A stretch of 64,000 bases of DNA from Candidatus Intricatilinea gracilis. GTDB lineage: Bacteria; Pseudomonadota; Gammaproteobacteria; Burkholderiales; Burkholderiaceae_C. The translations under genes were made by a program, and so were the position numbers. Positions 61,953 through 64,000 of this stretch are shown one piece after another. The DNA lies in assembly GCA_016702605.1 (NCBI GenBank), contig JADJDQ010000002.1, forward strand, positions 646,333-710,332. The letters run 5' to 3'. Every line of letters begins with the position of its first letter. Position 1 is the first letter of the stretch. Below the pieces are notes generated by a model. The model saw only the letters and a list, made by a program, of their open reading frames with translations. It was not told the DNA's origin and made no database searches.

Positions 61953-63263
61953 CTAAACCGTCTTCGCCAATGCCTGATCGATATCCCACAGGATGTCGTC
62001 GATGTGCTCGATGCCCACCGACAGGCGCACCATGTCGGGCAGCACCCCGGCGGCGATCTGCTGGGCTTCGTCGAGCTGGCGATGGGTGGTCGAGGCGGGG
62101 TGGATGATGAGCGTGCGGGTGTCGCCGATGTTGGCCAGGTGGCTCATGAACTGGGCCGCTTCGATGAACTTGATGCCCGCCTGCAGGCCACCCTTGACGC
62201 CGAAGGCGAGCAGGCCCGAGCCGCCGGGTGCGCCGTCGATGTGGCGCATCTGCTTGGCCACCAGCGCATGTTGCGGGTGATCGGGCAGGCCGGGGTAGTT
62301 GACCCAGCTGACGCGCGGGTGGCTGCGCAGGAAATTGGCCACCTTCAGCGCGTTGCTGCAGTGGCGCTCCATGCGCACGTGCAGAGTCTCGACGCCTTGC
62401 AGGATCTGCCAGGCGCTCATGGGGGACAGGGCGGCGCCGTAGACACGCAGCGTTTCCATGCGGGCTCGCATGGTGAACGCGAAGTCGCCGAAGGTCTCGA
62501 AGAACTTGACGCCGTGATAGCCCGGCGAGGGTTCCGTCATGCCGGGGAACTTGCCGTTGTCCCAGGCGAACTTGCCGTGTGGCTTGCCACTTTCGACGAT
62601 CACGCCGCCCAGCGTGGTGCCGTGGCCAGCCAGGTACTTGGTGGCCGAATGCACGACGATGTCGGCACCGAACTTCAGCGGATTGCACAAAAAGGGTGAC
62701 GGCACCGTGTTGTCGACGATGAGGGGCACGCCATGTTCGTGCGCCACGTTGGCCACGGCCTGGATGTCGAGCATCTGCAGGCTCGGGTTGCCCAGGGATT
62801 CGGCAAACACCGCGCGGGTGTTGGGGCGCAAGGCGGCGGCAAAGGCGTCGGGCGATGAGGCGTCGACAAAGGTCGTCTCGATACCGAGCTTCTTCAGGTT
62901 CACCGCCAGCATGCTGACCGAGCCGCCGTACAGCGCACCGGCCGCGACCACGTGATCGCCCTGTTGCAGCAGCGTCATCAGTGCCATCGCCTCGCTGGCC
63001 ATGCCGCTTGCCGACGCGAGTGCGGCGCGGCCACCTTCGAGTGCGGCAACACGTTCCTCGAGCGCGGCGACGGTGGGGTTGCTCAGGCGCGAGTAGACGT
63101 TGCCGAAGGTCTGCAGGTTGAACAGGCTGGCCGCGTGGTCGGCGCTGTCGAACACGAAGCTGGTGGTCTGGTAGATCGGCAGGGCGCGTGCGCCGGTGGC
63201 CGCGTCGGGGATCTGCCCGGCGTGGATGGCCAGGGTTTCGGGCTGGAAGTGGTGGTCGGCCAT
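61953..63263 (-). CDS. metY: O-acetylhomoserine sulfhydrylase-type enzyme
   Basis: 436 residues from ATG 63263, the length of MetY/CysD (about 430). Cys/Met-metabolism PLP family: ETLAIHAGQIPDAATGA, YSRLSNPTVAALEERVAALEGG, and the PLP lysine in HSATKYLAGHGT near residue 210. The long insert GMTEPSPGYHGVKFFE separates it from cystathionine gamma-synthase and favours O-acetylhomoserine as substrate. It makes homocysteine from O-acetylhomoserine and sulfide. Confidence 0.92.
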   Translation of the reverse strand: MADHHFQPETLAIHAGQIPDAATGARALPIYQTTSFVFDSADHAASLFNLQTFGNVYSRLSNPTVAALEERVAALEGGRAALASASGMASEAMALMTLLQQGDHVVAAGALYGGSVSMLAVNLKKLGIETTFVDASSPDAFAAALRPNTRAVFAESLGNPSLQMLDIQAVANVAHEHGVPLIVDNTVPSPFLCNPLKFGADIVVHSATKYLAGHGTTLGGVIVESGKPHGKFAWDNGKFPGMTEPSPGYHGVKFFETFGDFAFTMRARMETLRVYGAALSPMSAWQILQGVETLHVRMERHCSNALKVANFLRSHPRVSWVNYPGLPDHPQHALVAKQMRHIDGAPGGSGLLAFGVKGGLQAGIKFIEAAQFMSHLANIGDTRTLIIHPASTTHRQLDEAQQIAAGVLPDMVRLSVGIEHIDDILWDIDQALAKTV

Positions 63264-63356
63264 GGTGGTGTCGAAGTCGGATCAGGCGCCTGGCCGCAGC
63301 CGGGCGGAATGCGCAATGGGCATGTGGGCGTGCATCAAGCCGGCATCAGACCGGAG

Positions 63357-63830
63357 TCAGACCGGTCGCTTGGCCGAGATCACCCGTGTGTTCACACCGG
63401 CCCAGTTGAGGCCGCCGAACAGGCGGGCGTGTTCGATCTTGACGCAGCGGTCCATCACCACGTCCAGACCGGCAGCGGCGGCCAGGGCGGCCGCCTCCTG
63501 GTTGAGCACGCCGATCTGCTGCCACAGGCACTTGGCGCCGATGGCGATGGCTTGTTCGGCGAGCGGCATCACATCGGACGTGCGCCGGAAGACGTCGACC
63601 ATGTCGACCTTGAACGGGATGTCGGCCAGGCTCGCATAACAACGTTCACCCAGCACCTCGCCCGGGTCGGCCACGTAACGCGGATTCACCGGCACGATGC
63701 GATAGCCATGCTGCTGCATGTATTTGGCCGCGAAGTAGCTGGGCCGATGCCATTCGACCGACAGGCCGACGACGGCGATGGTTCGGCAATCACGCAGGAT
63801 GCGGCGCAGGGTAGAGATGTCGTCGGACAT
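63357..63830 (-). CDS. CoA-binding domain protein
   Basis: 157 residues from ATG 63830. A single CoA-binding Rossmann domain: IAVVGLSVEWHRPSYFAAKYM near residue 20, then HGYRIVPVNPRY, DMVDVFRRTSDV, and IGAKCLWQQIGVLN. Stand-alone proteins of this kind (COG1832/YccU-type) are widespread and have no firm function. Divergent from the ornithine cyclodeaminase-family gene 80-90 bases upstream. Confidence 0.9.
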   Translation of the reverse strand: MSDDISTLRRILRDCRTIAVVGLSVEWHRPSYFAAKYMQQHGYRIVPVNPRYVADPGEVLGERCYASLADIPFKVDMVDVFRRTSDVMPLAEQAIAIGAKCLWQQIGVLNQEAAALAAAAGLDVVMDRCVKIEHARLFGGLNWAGVNTRVISAKRPV

Positions 63831-63918
63831 GGTGACCTCGAAGCAAGGCGCCCACCATACCGCAAGGCCTGGCGCGCCCGCGCCGCCTGGGCGACAGGCG
63901 AGGGTTAGCATGATGCGC

Positions 63919-64000
63919 ATGTTGATCTTCGACGCCGCCGCTACCCGTGCCGCCCTGCCGTTGGCGGCCCTGATCGACGCGCTGCGCGCCATGTTCATCA
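63919..64000 (+). CDS. Ornithine cyclodeaminase/mu-crystallin family protein, 5' end only
   Basis: An open frame to the right edge, starting at ATG 63919 (ATGs at 63910 and 63913 are alternatives). The 27 visible residues, MLIFDAAATRAALPLAALI then DALRAMFI, match the N-terminus of the ornithine cyclodeaminase/mu-crystallin family. Too little is present for more. Confidence 0.6.
   Translation, partial: MLIFDAAATRAALPLAALIDALRAMFI

Noticed and set aside
1..64000. CRISPR arrays, insertion sequences, phage genes, rRNA
   Set aside because: No spaced repeats, transposase or integrase motifs or ribosomal RNA signatures were seen on reading both strands.

Overview
The window is GC-rich DNA, gene-dense on both strands, with strong GC bias at third codon positions. 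It looks like a chromosomal segment of a betaproteobacterium of the order Burkholderiales, of Leptothrix/Sphaerotilus/Rubrivivax type. The reasons are the complete flagellar-type chemotaxis set with CheD and CheZ, a Burkholderiales-style H-NS protein, RecBCD, a DUF1415 protein and a SHOCT protein. Genus assignment is inference. No rRNA, tRNA, CRISPR array, prophage or insertion sequence was recognised.

Positions 1-13261 (minus strand) hold a beta-glucan locus read from one strong promoter at about 12000. Its order is solute-binding protein, two ABC permeases, GH1 beta-glucosidase, GH16 glucanase, two GH17 proteins, an MFS sugar transporter fused to a third GH17 domain, and a large clan GH-Q (GH94/GH149-like) protein that runs off the left edge. 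A perfect LacI-family operator lies just downstream of the -10 box, and a lacI-type gene sits upstream. None of the hydrolases has a signal peptide, so the cluster looks built to import beta-1,3-gluco-oligosaccharides and break them down inside the cell. No ABC ATPase gene is present in the window.

Positions 13547-22733 (plus strand) carry a small membrane protein and then a chemotaxis operon: cheY-like, STAS protein, cheA, soluble PAS-PAS chemoreceptor, cheW, cheR, cheD, cheB. CheW has a 12-copy hexanucleotide repeat encoding an Ala-Ser linker. A second, canonical cheY with cheZ lies at 33555-34522.

Positions 22744-40995 are a mosaic of short transcription units: a DUF411 protein, a MoxR-type ATPase paired with a VWA protein, a frameshifted DUF5666-like lipoprotein, a SUI1 factor, H-NS flanked by two gene-poor stretches, a DUF1415/SDR pair, a class V aminotransferase, cheYZ, a SHOCT protein, a DUF938 methyltransferase, an MFS exporter, a TPR/HupE pair and a tiny Ala/Lys-rich exported protein ending in a clear terminator.

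Positions 41103-51445 (minus strand) are recC-recB-recD in one operon, with low-complexity inserts in all three subunits and a repeat-like insertion in recC. The remainder (51591-64000) holds an epimerase remnant, a threonine dehydratase, formate-tetrahydrofolate ligase, a DEAD-box helicase, a lipoprotein, a quinone oxidoreductase-like protein, a TlpA thioredoxin, an RlmN-family radical SAM protein, a YbfB-type MFS protein, a small membrane protein, a MetY-type sulfhydrylase, a CoA-binding protein and the start of an ornithine cyclodeaminase-family gene.
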